Below, piece after piece: positions 20,501 to 30,300 of a stretch of DNA of 64,000 nt. Position 1 is the stretch's first letter. Each line of letters begins with the position of its first letter. Below the pieces are notes generated by a model. It was given only the letters and a program-made list of their open reading frames with translations. It made no database searches and had not been told where the DNA came from. The position numbers and the translations under genes are program-made. Source of the DNA: Planctomycetota bacterium (lineage in GTDB: Bacteria; Planctomycetota; PUPC01; JACPCR01); the NCBI GenBank assembly GCA_016179685.1, contig JACPCR010000094.1:1-64000 (forward strand), given 5' to 3'.

Positions 20501-20755
20501 GGCGACCGCCTCGGACTCCAACCCCTGCTCCGGCGACCCCAGGTAGCGCTGCCGCGACAGAAAACAATTGGCAAACGTGGCAGCATAATAATTCGTGCCC
20601 CAGGGCAGGACCTGCCAGTCGCCGGAGACAACCTGGAATTCCTCGGCCTCCTGGAAGACGTAATGCGCCGCTGCCTCCTCCCCCACGGAGGTCCGCGCGG
20701 CCAGGGAGACAGACGCCAACAACCACCCTATTCTTAGGCCAAACCGCTTGGACAT
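17555..20755 (-). CDS. Large secreted protein with N-terminal CBM-like region, putative glycoside hydrolase-like core and GH42-trimerisation-like region
   Basis: ORF 17555..20854; MSKRFGLRIGWLLASVSLAARTSVGEE signal peptide from 20755; VVNDMPGWIHPDLVK, KVVSLGDEIGL, ALGLRKWVGRGGTVFAAGPAGLRDEAG. Fold assignment is inference. Confidence 0.65.
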   Translation of the reverse strand: MSKRFGLRIGWLLASVSLAARTSVGEEAAAHYVFQEAEEFQVVSGDWQVLPWGTNYYAATFANCFLSRQRYLGSPEQGLESEAVAEVQIPADGSYHVCVRYEACYNFETRFGLRIEQGGQTVLQRTYGGMNNVKLWAFQSGLKPQVRWCWGPDENVVWEGTDVTVALRQGPARLVLFKERQPAPAARRNVDIVVLTTDTAELNRRIQKEGYLPLDGLLTQAGDLYLKIRNPAGAAAPVALVSSTAREHSPYWVHIRNWKSVWIDRAGPHPQAPAETAWLGPGEESPWVEIGSGLDALNTCGYVPEVYYPQGQQQDGIDLEFFFGAPTKDGTPRVIRQLRYTNPRSRAAEFAVAGNVRYTEKIETFDEVLEKLLASVKAFPPRGRIPTRMLFFNTFLPMPSPEHATGDAPHRAELALDMCLALGNNVVNDMPGWIHPDLVKSRRLRFRQTGYKDCRDVETPKLREWVQSLRDKGQWPYIKVVSLGDEIGLGGPTAGEQTDLAFRAYLQHQGLKPKDLLPPDPALDGLSTDDLWKRITWKTDEPLRKSHPRLYYHARVFASQYGLDQLKERTRILEEALPKGVLFGANYSPHPHYHPHYFQWIELFRQRAMTLPWSEDYLWQIPSTSQQVLGYLVSALRCAAREHDLPILMYVMPHTPGNTPASFRRAFYADVAHGAKIFNFFEPIPTALCYTENSMLAESTDMYRAIYDVIHEAGLFEDLVFPGKVRPAEVGLAISNSTDIWTSSSLFNAERQHLYLALRHAQIPVDFISEEDMAAGKFGGLKIVYLVETHLKREAALGLRKWVGRGGTVFAAGPAGLRDEAGAPSVEMQKLLGVSLAGEQASVDDLLGKDTLPRLQPMDTLYFKLSPGAQPGILEVYAFKSVLSPGEGSVFQRLTGARPKLDVLGAFQDATPALFAQPVGSGKAITCAAFPGTAYVKPAIPDRPCDRGATDEAFNHFLPTSFNQEIKAFLARWALEAGVKRPIITSEDLVETSWIASPAGIAVPLVNYRGSPVPSLEVRVLDPGSIRHVSSGVRGELKFRMERGDLIVELPVDVADLLLLRRYAPE

Positions 20756-21310
20756 AGGCTCGACTCGGAATACGAACGAGGACCCCGGCGGGGATCGTTT
20801 ACTCTGCTCGCCTTTCCAGCATGTCCTGGCGGTGTCGAGAGCAGAGCTTGGCACTTCTTGGCCATCGTCTCAAATCTGGAGGATTTTGAAGTAGCGGCAG
20901 CCTCCGGACCGCCAGAATCTACGGCCGCTGATGCGGTCGACCATGCCGTGGGAAAATAGGCCCAACTTCAGGAGCGGCAATGCCCGCTGCGGCCCGCCTT
21001 CTCTCCACGCCCCGGCGGCCTAGTCGCCCGTCAAAGCCAAAAAAATTATAGGTGGCCCGACAGGAAGGTCAATCCGGCCATCGCGGGGCCAGACACGGAT
21101 GCCCGCCCCGATTTCTCCGCCCGGCGTGACGAGAAGTCCGGGCGCGGCGGCTCAGAAAGACGCCAGCAGCTACACGGCGCAGGAGAGCAGGTGGAGGAGG
21201 ACGCTCTTCTGCCTTCTTTCCGCCGTTCGGGCCCGGTGGCGATGAACGATCGCCTCGGAAATAGCGATGCCCAGAGCCGCCCAAAGAGGACATACACCTT
21301 CTACCGTTTC

Positions 21311-22168
21311 CTACGCGAACGACTCGTGGAGGTTGTTCTTCCGGATACGTAGGAACTCCTCATGAGTCCGCACCACCCGGTCCGGCCACCGCCGGCTGCG
21401 CACCAGGAAGGGAGCCTCCCACGGGTAGCCCGTCGGCAGCGTCGGAAGTTGATACCGGGTGTCGACGGACCATCGCACCATCCGTTTCGAATGCGGTTTC
21501 GAGCAATGCGGCGCAAGATTGTGGATGATGAGCGCCCCGCCGCGCTTCACGGGCGCCGGGATCGGCTTCGTGTCTGGGAAGTCGGCCGGATCGATATCCA
21601 GGTAATGCTTCGCCCGGATGTGCTTCAGAATCCCCCTCTTGTGCGCCCGCGGGATCACCCAGAGACACCCGTTCTCTTCGTCCGCATCCACCAGCGGAAT
21701 CCAGAAGGCCGGAGCGGTCACCTGCTTCGCCTCGTCCTTCACGTAACCCGCGTCCTGATGCCAGTTGACCTCCGTCCGCGGATGCAACGGCAGCTTGGGC
21801 CGAAGCCGGTAGATGCCGTTGTTCAGAAGGTCTGGCCCGACGAAGCTTTCCGCCACGTCCAGGATTTCATTGCAAGTCAGAAAAGTGAACATGGCGGGCC
21901 CGTTCATCTGTCCGCCGGACATCCGGCCGTAAAATTCTTCGCTCTGCCCATTCAACGCGATCAGCCGAGTCTCGAAAGCCTCCCCGGCGCACAGGTCCCG
22001 GATTTTCCCTTCCTTGTAGGCCGCCTGCGCCAGGTCCTCGATGGTCTGGTGAATCTCCTGGATGAGCGCGTCCACGTAACGGTCCGGCACCAGCTTCTCC
22101 AGGATGAGGTAGCCCTCGTCTTCGAAGAACATCATCTGTTCCGCAGTGAGGCCAGCCATCGGAATCAA
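21311..22168 (-). CDS. Phytanoyl-CoA dioxygenase (PhyH)-family protein
   Basis: EDEGYLILEKLVPD, NWHQDAGYV (HxD), GGALIIHNLAPHCSKPH. Confidence 0.88.
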   Translation of the reverse strand: MIPMAGLTAEQMMFFEDEGYLILEKLVPDRYVDALIQEIHQTIEDLAQAAYKEGKIRDLCAGEAFETRLIALNGQSEEFYGRMSGGQMNGPAMFTFLTCNEILDVAESFVGPDLLNNGIYRLRPKLPLHPRTEVNWHQDAGYVKDEAKQVTAPAFWIPLVDADEENGCLWVIPRAHKRGILKHIRAKHYLDIDPADFPDTKPIPAPVKRGGALIIHNLAPHCSKPHSKRMVRWSVDTRYQLPTLPTGYPWEAPFLVRSRRWPDRVVRTHEEFLRIRKNNLHESFA

Positions 22169-22465
22169 CCTCCTTTTTCCATCAATCCTGAGAAACGACC
22201 TGGCAACTTGTTTGTTTAAAACCAGTTAACAATTGTCTATTCTTGGCCATCGCGATCCTGCTCGCGTCAGTCATCGGGCCTTGGGTGGTTCATCTTCCTT
22301 GTGGTCCCCGGGATCGCGATCGGGATCGAGACTTCCCAGGGTGAAGATTCTCGCCTCCTCGATGGCCGCCCAGGACACATCCAACGGTTCATGGCCCAAG
22401 GACGTGAGAAGTCTTTCGATCGCGATCCCGACCCCGGTGCGCGCCTACGAGGAGACCAAATTCTT

Positions 22466-22545
22466 GGCCATTCTCCGGTAACTGAGACCTCCTGTTTCTC
22501 TCTGTCACAACGCAGCGCGCCAGCAAGCTTCGTAAATCATGCTCC
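22466..22545. repeat. 80-bp dispersed repeat, copy 1
   Basis: GGCCATTCTCCGGTAACTGAGACCTCCTGTTTCTCTCTGTCACAACG...GCAAGCTTCGTAAATCATGCTCC; about 66/80 to 35426-35505, no indels. Confidence 0.8.
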
Positions 22546-22641
22546 CGACGGGACCCTCCGGAAACAGGGTCCCTACGGGGGGACGAGTGCGGGAGGATAG
22601 GTCCAGGAAACAGGTTCCCTCCCATCGGGACAGGTCCGGGA

Positions 22642-22675
22642 AAAGCGCCGACCACGAAGGGTCGGCGCTTTACGT
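22642..22675 (-). terminator. Intrinsic terminator of the desaturase gene
   Basis: Perfect 12-bp stem AAAGCGCCGACC-ACGAAG-GGTCGGCGCTTT overlapping the TAA stop, with T4 on the minus-strand 3' side. Confidence 0.75.
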
Positions 22676-23779
22676 GAGGGAGGCTTCCCGCTCGAGCACC
22701 GTATCTTCTGCTCGTGTCCCTTCGGACGGCGTCAGCTCGGGCACAAACGCGTAGGTGCAATCCTGGAGTCGACGCCGATGGATTTCCAGCATCACCTTCC
22801 AAGTCGCCCAGAGTCCATGCGGGGCAGGTGGCAAGTTGTGCTCAATAGCGCGCCGGAGCTTGGGTAAGTTGTAGAACGGCACCGCAGGATACATGTGGTG
22901 CTCCACATGATATTGCATGTTCCAGTAGAAAAAGGCCGGAAGAAAGGAACAGGTGTAGGTTCGACAGCACAGCCGGAAATCCGGCACGTTGCTGGACAGC
23001 CCATAGTGCTGCGGAGTGCCGCACAGGAAGCCGAGCCAACCGCAATAGGACGTGCCCATGGTGAAGACCACGATCAGAAACCAGTGGCCAGTCACGACAA
23101 AAAGAGCGGCCAGAATCGCATGTCCGATGAGGACGGTGCGGGCCCAGTTGCAATGTCTGCGGCGCAGTTCCGGCTTGGACTCCGGCAGGATGTGCTGATA
23201 CCAGTCCCCGTCGATGTGCCCTCTTGCGCGCCGAGCGTAGGCCTTCAGGGTGTTCCAGAACCCCTGCGGATTCCAGGCCAGTATTCCCAGCCAGAATCTC
23301 CAGTTCTTGAAATTGAGGTCCGAGGGCAGGACGACTTCACCATCGTAATCCCTGTGCACGGTCAATTGATGGTGTTTCACGTGGCTCGGCCGGAACCAGA
23401 TGTAGTCCGACCAACTGATGAAGGAGTAGATTCTCAGAAAAACTTCATTCATGAACTTCGTCCTGAAGGGAGTCTTGTGGCAGAGTTCATGGACCGCGAC
23501 GAGCCCCATGAATGGCCCCTGGGTGCCGTGGACGAAAAGCGCTGCGAGCAGCAGCGGGACGGACCAGACCCAATTGCTGGAGTTGACGTTCCGATAGGCC
23601 AGATACGCCAGGGTGGCCGTGGTGAAAAAAAGACCCAACTGGCAGAAGACCTGGCAGAAAGCATGGAGATCGCTGCTTTGCATGAGCCCGGACAGGACCT
23701 CCCGGTCGATCGGGCAACGATACCACTTGATCTGGGAATCTCGGCGGAATTTGCTGGGGCTTTCCATAGGGGGGAACAC
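22670..23779 (-). CDS. Membrane fatty acid desaturase
   Basis: Histidine boxes HELCHKT, HVKHHQLTVH, HVEHHMYP with multiple TM segments. Confidence 0.9.
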   Translation of the reverse strand: MFPPMESPSKFRRDSQIKWYRCPIDREVLSGLMQSSDLHAFCQVFCQLGLFFTTATLAYLAYRNVNSSNWVWSVPLLLAALFVHGTQGPFMGLVAVHELCHKTPFRTKFMNEVFLRIYSFISWSDYIWFRPSHVKHHQLTVHRDYDGEVVLPSDLNFKNWRFWLGILAWNPQGFWNTLKAYARRARGHIDGDWYQHILPESKPELRRRHCNWARTVLIGHAILAALFVVTGHWFLIVVFTMGTSYCGWLGFLCGTPQHYGLSSNVPDFRLCCRTYTCSFLPAFFYWNMQYHVEHHMYPAVPFYNLPKLRRAIEHNLPPAPHGLWATWKVMLEIHRRRLQDCTYAFVPELTPSEGTRAEDTVLEREASLT

Positions 23780-23932
23780 CGGGTAAGTTATGAACCGAAC
23801 AAGGGCTCAAATACCTTGGTTTCGGGTATCAGGTGTCTGGAAATACACTCATCAAGGCAAGGGAACGCCTGAGGCCTGATGTCTCTATTGTAGTGCGACC
23901 GACACGTCGTGCGCAACCCAGGAGACCCAGCC

Positions 23933-24808
23933 ATGGCTTGGCACTTCGAACTTGTCGCGGGCCCCTTCACCTTCACCGAGGGACCCGCGTGGGATGGTGC
24001 AACCCTTCTGTTCTCGGATATCCCCAATAGCCGAATCATCCGGTTCTTCCCGAAAAGCTGGCGGTGGGAGGTCTTCCGCACCGGAACGAATGAAAGCAAT
24101 GGCCTCATGTTCGACCGGGATGGGCGACTCCACGCCTGCGAGGGCGGAGGACGCCGCATGGTCCGTTACGACCCGGATGGCGGCACCGTTGTTCTGGCCG
24201 ACCGCTTCGAAGGGAAGCGCCTGAACAGCCCCAATGACCTGGCCATCGATAGGCTAGGCCGCATCTGGTTCACGGACCCGCGCTACGGGGAGAAGCGAGA
24301 CGACATGGAACTGGACCACGAGTCCGTTTACCGGCTCGACCCTCAGCCCGGCGGCGGCTGGTCCCTTCGCCGGATGACGTTCGACACGACGCGGCCGAAC
24401 GGGCTGCTGGTGACGCCGGACTTGAAGACCCTTTACGTGGCCCAGAGCGAGTACGGGGACAACCGAAACCGCGAGCTGCGGGCGTATCCGATCCTGGCGG
24501 ACGACACCCTCGGGGCATGCGAGGTGCTTCACAACTTTTATCCGCACCGCGGGATCGACGGCATGTGCCTGGACGACGAGGGGAATATCGTGGCGACTGC
24601 GGGTTGGGAAAAGAGCGGGCCGGGTCCCATGATCTACGTATTCAGCCCGCGGGGGCGGGTGCTCGGGACTCATCCTTTGCCCGTCTCGCCGACCAACTGC
24701 ACCTGGGGCGACGAGGACCTTCGTTCGCTTTACGTGACGACCTTTGGGGGCTATCTCTTCCGTGCCCGGACGGACAGCCAAGGCTGGGTGATCTTCCCCG
24801 AGCTGTGA
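23933..24808 (+). CDS. SMP-30/gluconolactonase/LRE-family protein
   Basis: FTEGPAWDGATLLFSDIPNSRIIRF, SPNDLAIDRLGRIWFTDPRYG, RPNGLLVTPDLKTLYV, DGMCLDDEGNIVAT. Confidence 0.92.
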   Translation: MAWHFELVAGPFTFTEGPAWDGATLLFSDIPNSRIIRFFPKSWRWEVFRTGTNESNGLMFDRDGRLHACEGGGRRMVRYDPDGGTVVLADRFEGKRLNSPNDLAIDRLGRIWFTDPRYGEKRDDMELDHESVYRLDPQPGGGWSLRRMTFDTTRPNGLLVTPDLKTLYVAQSEYGDNRNRELRAYPILADDTLGACEVLHNFYPHRGIDGMCLDDEGNIVATAGWEKSGPGPMIYVFSPRGRVLGTHPLPVSPTNCTWGDEDLRSLYVTTFGGYLFRARTDSQGWVIFPEL

Positions 24809-24889
24809 TAGGGCGCGTCCGAGGCCCGCGGCTCTATCCCCTGGTGAGGCCTTCGGCTGCCTGCCGGCGGGACGCCAGCGCTGATCTGT

Positions 24890-25828
24890 TCAGGCATCGA
24901 ACCGCGCCGTCTCGGCCCGTGCCTTCTCCATCTCCTCCGGCGTCAGAGCGCCCTCGCCCGCAGCGGTGTTCTGCCGGACCTGTTCCGGCGACTTCGCACC
25001 GGGGATCACTACCGTGGCGCCGGGATGAGAAAGCGCGAACTGGAGCGCCGCCACCGCCAGCGACCGGTCCGGACGGACCAAGAACTTCAGCCGCTCCGCC
25101 GCCTCCAGCTTCTCCAGATAGGCCCGCCTGCCATCGCCCTCGTTCCAGCTTCGCCTCAAAAGGTCCTCGAATTTCGTCTCCCGGCCATACTTGCCGCTCA
25201 GGATGCCCATCGCCAGGGGACCCCGCAGGATCGTCGCGATGCGGTTCTCCAGACACCAGGGCAGCAGCTCAGCCTCGGCCTTGCGGCTGACCAGGCTGTA
25301 ATCGAGCTGGCAGGAGATGCAGTGGCCGTCGCGGTTGAATCGCTCGAGGACGTCCCGCCGGACCGTCGAGATGCCGCAAGCCCGAATCTTCCCCTGCCCC
25401 CGCAGGTCCTCGAAGGCCTCCAGGAAAACGGTCGGGTCCGCCAGGTCGCCGATATGGCACTGGTAGAGATCGATATAATCCGTCTTGAGACGCCCGAGGC
25501 TGGCGTCGCAGCACAGGGTAACGTGCAGCGGACTGGCGTAGGAGAGCGGGAAGCCGGCCCGGCGTGCGTAATTTCCCACCTTCGTGGCGACGATCGCGTC
25601 GCCACGCCGTCCCTTCAGCGCCTTGCCCACCAGTTCCTCGCTCCGGCCCGGGGTCGCCCCGTACGCGTCCGCCGTGTCCAGAAAGTTCATCCCGGAGTCC
25701 AGCGCCGTGCGCACCGTCGCCACCGCCGTCGCTTCGTCCACCGGGCCCCACTGGCCTCCAATGCCCCAGCAGCCCAGCCCGATCACCCCGACCTCCCAGC
25801 CCGTCTTCGGAAACGTCGTTCGTCTCAT
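24890..25828 (-). CDS. Aldo/keto reductase
   Basis: VGVIGLGCWGIGGQWG, ALDSGMNFLDTADAYG, RSEELVGKALKGRRGDAIVATKVG, PGATVVIPGAKSPEQV. Confidence 0.94.
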   Translation of the reverse strand: MRRTTFPKTGWEVGVIGLGCWGIGGQWGPVDEATAVATVRTALDSGMNFLDTADAYGATPGRSEELVGKALKGRRGDAIVATKVGNYARRAGFPLSYASPLHVTLCCDASLGRLKTDYIDLYQCHIGDLADPTVFLEAFEDLRGQGKIRACGISTVRRDVLERFNRDGHCISCQLDYSLVSRKAEAELLPWCLENRIATILRGPLAMGILSGKYGRETKFEDLLRRSWNEGDGRRAYLEKLEAAERLKFLVRPDRSLAVAALQFALSHPGATVVIPGAKSPEQVRQNTAAGEGALTPEEMEKARAETARFDA

Positions 25829-25926
25829 GATGACTCCTTGGCCCGGTTTTGCATCCGCCGTCCTGGACCGCTAACATCCCACTTCGCCATTTTCTTCGAG
25901 AAACCACGATTTTTCAAAGGAGAGTC

Positions 25927-26568
25927 ATGAGCGCCTTCGCGATCCAGAACGGTCAGACCCTCGTCTTCATTGGCGACAGCATCACGGACTGCGGACGCCG
26001 CGGGCCGGAAGTTCCGTATGGCAACGGGTACGTCAAGCTCGCCATCGACCTGATCACCGCGCGGTATCCCGAACGCCGTGTCCAGTTCATCAATGAAGGC
26101 ATCGGCGGCAACACGGTCACGGACCTCCGCAACCGCTGGCACGACGACGTTCTGGTGCACCGGCCGAACTGGCTGACCATCAAGATCGGCATCAATGACC
26201 TTCACCGGACGATCAACGATCCGAACATCCTGCCGCCGAAAAAGTATGAGGAGGTCTACCGCGAGATTCTCGACCTGACCGGCCAGCACACCCGGGCGAA
26301 GATTGTGCTGATCGACCCGTTCTACATCAGCACGGACGGGGACAGCGGGGGTTTTCGGAGCAAGGTGCTTTCCATGCTTCCGGACTACGTCCGCGTGGTC
26401 GAAAGGCTGGCGAAGGAGTATGGGACGCGGCACGTTCGTACCCACGCGCTTTTCCAGAAGCAGCTCCGATACAGGCCAGCCGACCGTTTCTGCCCCGAGC
26501 CGGTCCATCCCTACGTGTCCGGCCACCTCGTCATCGCACTGGGCCTGCTCGAGGCTCTGGGGTGGTAA
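25927..26568 (+). CDS. SGNH/GDSL hydrolase
   Basis: LVFIGDSITDCGRRG (GDS), IGGNTVTDL, TIKIGINDL, DRFCPEPVHPYVSGHLVIA (DxxH). Confidence 0.92.
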   Translation: MSAFAIQNGQTLVFIGDSITDCGRRGPEVPYGNGYVKLAIDLITARYPERRVQFINEGIGGNTVTDLRNRWHDDVLVHRPNWLTIKIGINDLHRTINDPNILPPKKYEEVYREILDLTGQHTRAKIVLIDPFYISTDGDSGGFRSKVLSMLPDYVRVVERLAKEYGTRHVRTHALFQKQLRYRPADRFCPEPVHPYVSGHLVIALGLLEALGW

Positions 26569-27334
26569 GAGCATCGGTTCACAAGTTCGTCGCAGGTTTC
26601 TAGTCCTTCGATTCATAAATCCGATGACGGGTTTCTTCCCTCAGGACTAGTGCTGAGTAAGCAAACGACGTGATCCAGTGATGGTCATTCGTCAGGGTCA
26701 TTGCGCATCGAAGCACCAGCGTTCACGACCCTCACCCCGGCCATCCCCCGCAGGGAGAAGGGGATGCTGATCTGTTGGTTAATCCATGAAGGATACAGAA
26801 AATTCCGGCTCTTCGCGATTGAGCGCGCGGAACGCAGCCATCGGTTCAATATCTTGATTCTTTATCTTCATTCTTGTCGGGGTCGGCATCGGGTGCCCGC
26901 CGAAGCCAAAGGCCCTGAGTTTGCCGAAGGGGGGCGCTATCCGGACGAAGAATTTCATATTCCACTTGTCCCTAAGCCGTTTGCCCTGAATGCCGCTTGC
27001 CTATTTGCCATTTATCATTCCTCATTTACCACTTCCCATTTCCGAATGGCAAATGGCAAATGACCGATGACCAATGGCTAATGAGAGGATGCTCGCGGAA
27101 CTCCTTCTCTGAAAGGGGGCTTTCGACCAGTCGAAGCACCTCCTCCAGGTGCGCGTCCAGATACTTCTCCTCCAGCCTCATGCACCGTTGAGGCCTCTCC
27201 GCGCAACAGCATCCCGGCGACAGGGTCCGCTAAGGTGATCTGGGAAAACAATTCCATTTGAGTCATGACCCTCTTATGGTACCAGAAGGCGATCCCCCTT
27301 GAACTCCGGCCCGCTGGTGTTTCAATACCAACCC

Positions 27335-30300
27335 ATGCCCGAATCGGACATCCTCATTCGCGGCGCGCGCGTCCACAACCTGCGCAACGTCAGCCTCTCC
27401 CTGCCCCGAAACCGGCTCATCGTCTTCACGGGCGTCAGCGGATCGGGCAAGTCCTCCCTCGCCTTCGATACGCTCTTCGCCGAGGGACAGAGACGCTACG
27501 TCCAGTCGCTGTCGTCGTACGCCCGCCAGTTCTTGGACCAGCTCGAAAAGCCGGATGTGGACTTCATCGGTGGTCTATCCCCCTCCATCTCCATCGAACA
27601 GAAGTCCGCCGCCCACAACCCCCGGTCCACCGTCGGCACGGTGACCGAGGTTCACGACTTCCTCCGGGTGCTCTTCGCCCGGATCGGCACGGCCCACTGC
27701 ATCCGGTGCGGCCAACCCATCGGGGCGCAGACGCGTGAAGAGATTCTGGCGCGGCTTCTCGCTCTCCCCGCCGGCAGTCGCATCCAGGTCCTCGCTCCGG
27801 TCGCCCGCGCCCAGAAGGGGGAATACCGTGATCTCTTCGCGGCGATGCGGAAGCAGGGCTTTGTCCGCGCGAGGGTGGACGGCCGGCCCGTCGAGCTTTC
27901 GGAGCATCTCCAGCTCGATCGGCAGATGCGGCACGACGTCGAGATCGTGGTGGACCGGCTGGTCATCCGGGATGGCCTGCGCCCGCGGCTCGCGGAGGCC
28001 GTGGACCAGGCCCTGGCGCTGGCCCAGGGCACGCTCATCGCATCCGTTGAAGGTCAAAGGGACCTTCTGTTGAGCGCCTCTTACGCCTGTGCGCCCTGCG
28101 GGCTGAGCTACCCGGAGCCCACGCCCCAGCTCTTCTCGTTCAACAGTCCTCAGGGGATGTGCCCGACCTGTTCCGGCCTGGGAACCCAGATCGACCTGTG
28201 TCCCGATCTCATGCTGGTCGAGCCGAAGAAGTCGATCCGGGACGGCGCCATCGATCGGGAGGTCTTTCAGAGAAGCCGCTGGTTGCTGCACCTCTACGAG
28301 GGCGCGGCTCAGGCTCTCGGCTTCCGCCTCGACCAGCCCTGGAATTCCCTCACGGACTCACAGCAGCGCGGCTTCCTCTACGGCACGGGAGACGCTCATA
28401 TCGATTTCATCTGGCGCGGCCGCGACCACGAATGGCGGCACGGCGGAAAGTTCGAGGGCCTCATCGCCATGCAGATGAGGCGCTACGGACAGTCCGGCGA
28501 GCGCAAACGCCGCGCCATGGAAGCCTTCATGCGGACCAGCCTCTGCCCCGAATGCCGCGGCGAGCGGCTGCGGCCTGATGCCCGCGCCGTCCGCGTCGGC
28601 GGCCTCAATCTCCCCGCGGTTTGCCGCCTCACCGTAGGCGAGGCCGAGACCTTCTTCCGGGGCCTCACCCTCGGGCCGGCTCAGCTTCGCATTGCCGAGG
28701 ACGCCCTCAAGGAGATTCGCGGTCGGCTGCGCTTCCTCATGAACGTCGGGCTGCACTACCTGACCCTGGACCGTTCGGCCCCGACACTCTCCGGCGGCGA
28801 GGCGCAGCGCATCCGCATGGCCAGCCAGGTCGGCTGTGGACTCGTCGGCGTCACCTACATTCTGGACGAGCCGAGCATCGGGCTGCATCCCCGGGACAAT
28901 GCCCAGCTCATCCAGACCCTGAGAGAGCTTCGAGACGCGGGCAACACGGTGATCGTCGTCGAGCACGACGAGGAGACCATCCGCGCCGCGGACCACGTCG
29001 TGGATTTCGGGCCGGGACCCGGCGTCCACGGCGGGCACGTCGTCGCCGCAGGCAAATTCCAGGAGATCGTCTCCACCCCGGGCTCGATCACGGCTGAATT
29101 CCTGGACGGGCAACGAGCCATTCCCATTCCGGCCTCGAGGCGCCAGGCCGGCCGGAACGGCTGGCTCACCCTCACCGGAGCGCGCCACAACAACCTCAAA
29201 AACATCACGGTCCGCATCCCCCTGCAGTCCTTCACGGCGGTCACGGGTGTCAGCGGATCGGGCAAGAGCTCGGTGGTGTGTGACATCCTCTGGGAGGCCT
29301 TGGCGCGGGACTTGAACGGCGCGAGGACTTTTCCCGGCGCCTACCGGTCCATCCGCGGCACGGAGAGGCTCCGCAAGGTCGTCGACATCGATCAGAGTCC
29401 GATCGGGCGTACGCCGCGCTCCAATCCAGCCACCTACGTCGGCGTGCTGGACCCCATCCGCGACCTGTTGGCGAGCCTTCCAGAAGCCAGGGTCCGAGGT
29501 TACCGCAGGGGCCGCTTCAGCTTCAACGTGCGCGGTGGCCGCTGCGAGGCCTGCGAGGGACACGGCTGCAACCGGCTCGAGATGGACTTCCTCGCCGACG
29601 TCTGGGTCACCTGCCCCGTGTGCAGCGGCCGGCGCTTCAACCGCGACACGCTGGCCGTGCGCTTCAAGGGCCGGAGCATCGCCGACCTCCTGGACCTCGA
29701 CGTCCAGGAAGCTCTCGAACATTTCGAAAACATCCCTCCGATCCGGTCCATGCTTCAGACCATGGCCGACGTGGGGTTGGGCTACCTCAAGCTGGGGCAG
29801 CCGTCGACAACCCTCTCCGGCGGCGAGGCCCAGCGCATCAAGCTGGCCGAACAGCTCGTTCGGCCCAGCTCCGGCGGCACGCTCTACATCCTGGATGAGC
29901 CGACCACGGGCTTGCATTTTGCCGACGTAGAAAAACTCCTCCAGGTGCTCCAACGCTTCGTGGACGCTGGCAACACGGTCGTCGTCGTCGAGCACAACCT
30001 CGAGGTGGTCAAGTGCGCGGATTACGTCATCGACCTCGGGCCCGAAGGCGGCGAAGGGGGTGGGCGCGTCGTGGCCACGGGCCCGCCCGAAGCCATCGCC
30101 CTCGTGCCCGCCTCCTACACGGGCCAGGCCCTGCGCCGGGTCCTCCATGCCTCAAGGCCAGCCCCCGCCCGAGGCGGGCCGACCGAGAGGCGGCCGACCG
30201 CCGGCCAGAGGAAGCGGGCCTCTCCGACGCCCGCAGGGCGTGGCCGCGCTCTGACCGAAATCCGCATCCTCGGCGCCAGCCAGCATAACTTGAAACATCT

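Noticed and set aside
20855-21310. Short ORFs in the intergenic region
   Set aside because: No recognisable motifs, no good RBS, low-complexity Arg/Pro/Ser composition.
27000-27085. ATTTGCC/ATTTGTC heptamer-like repeats (also 9351-9385)
   Set aside because: Simple AT-rich reiterated sequence common in environmental genomes; noted but no functional evidence.
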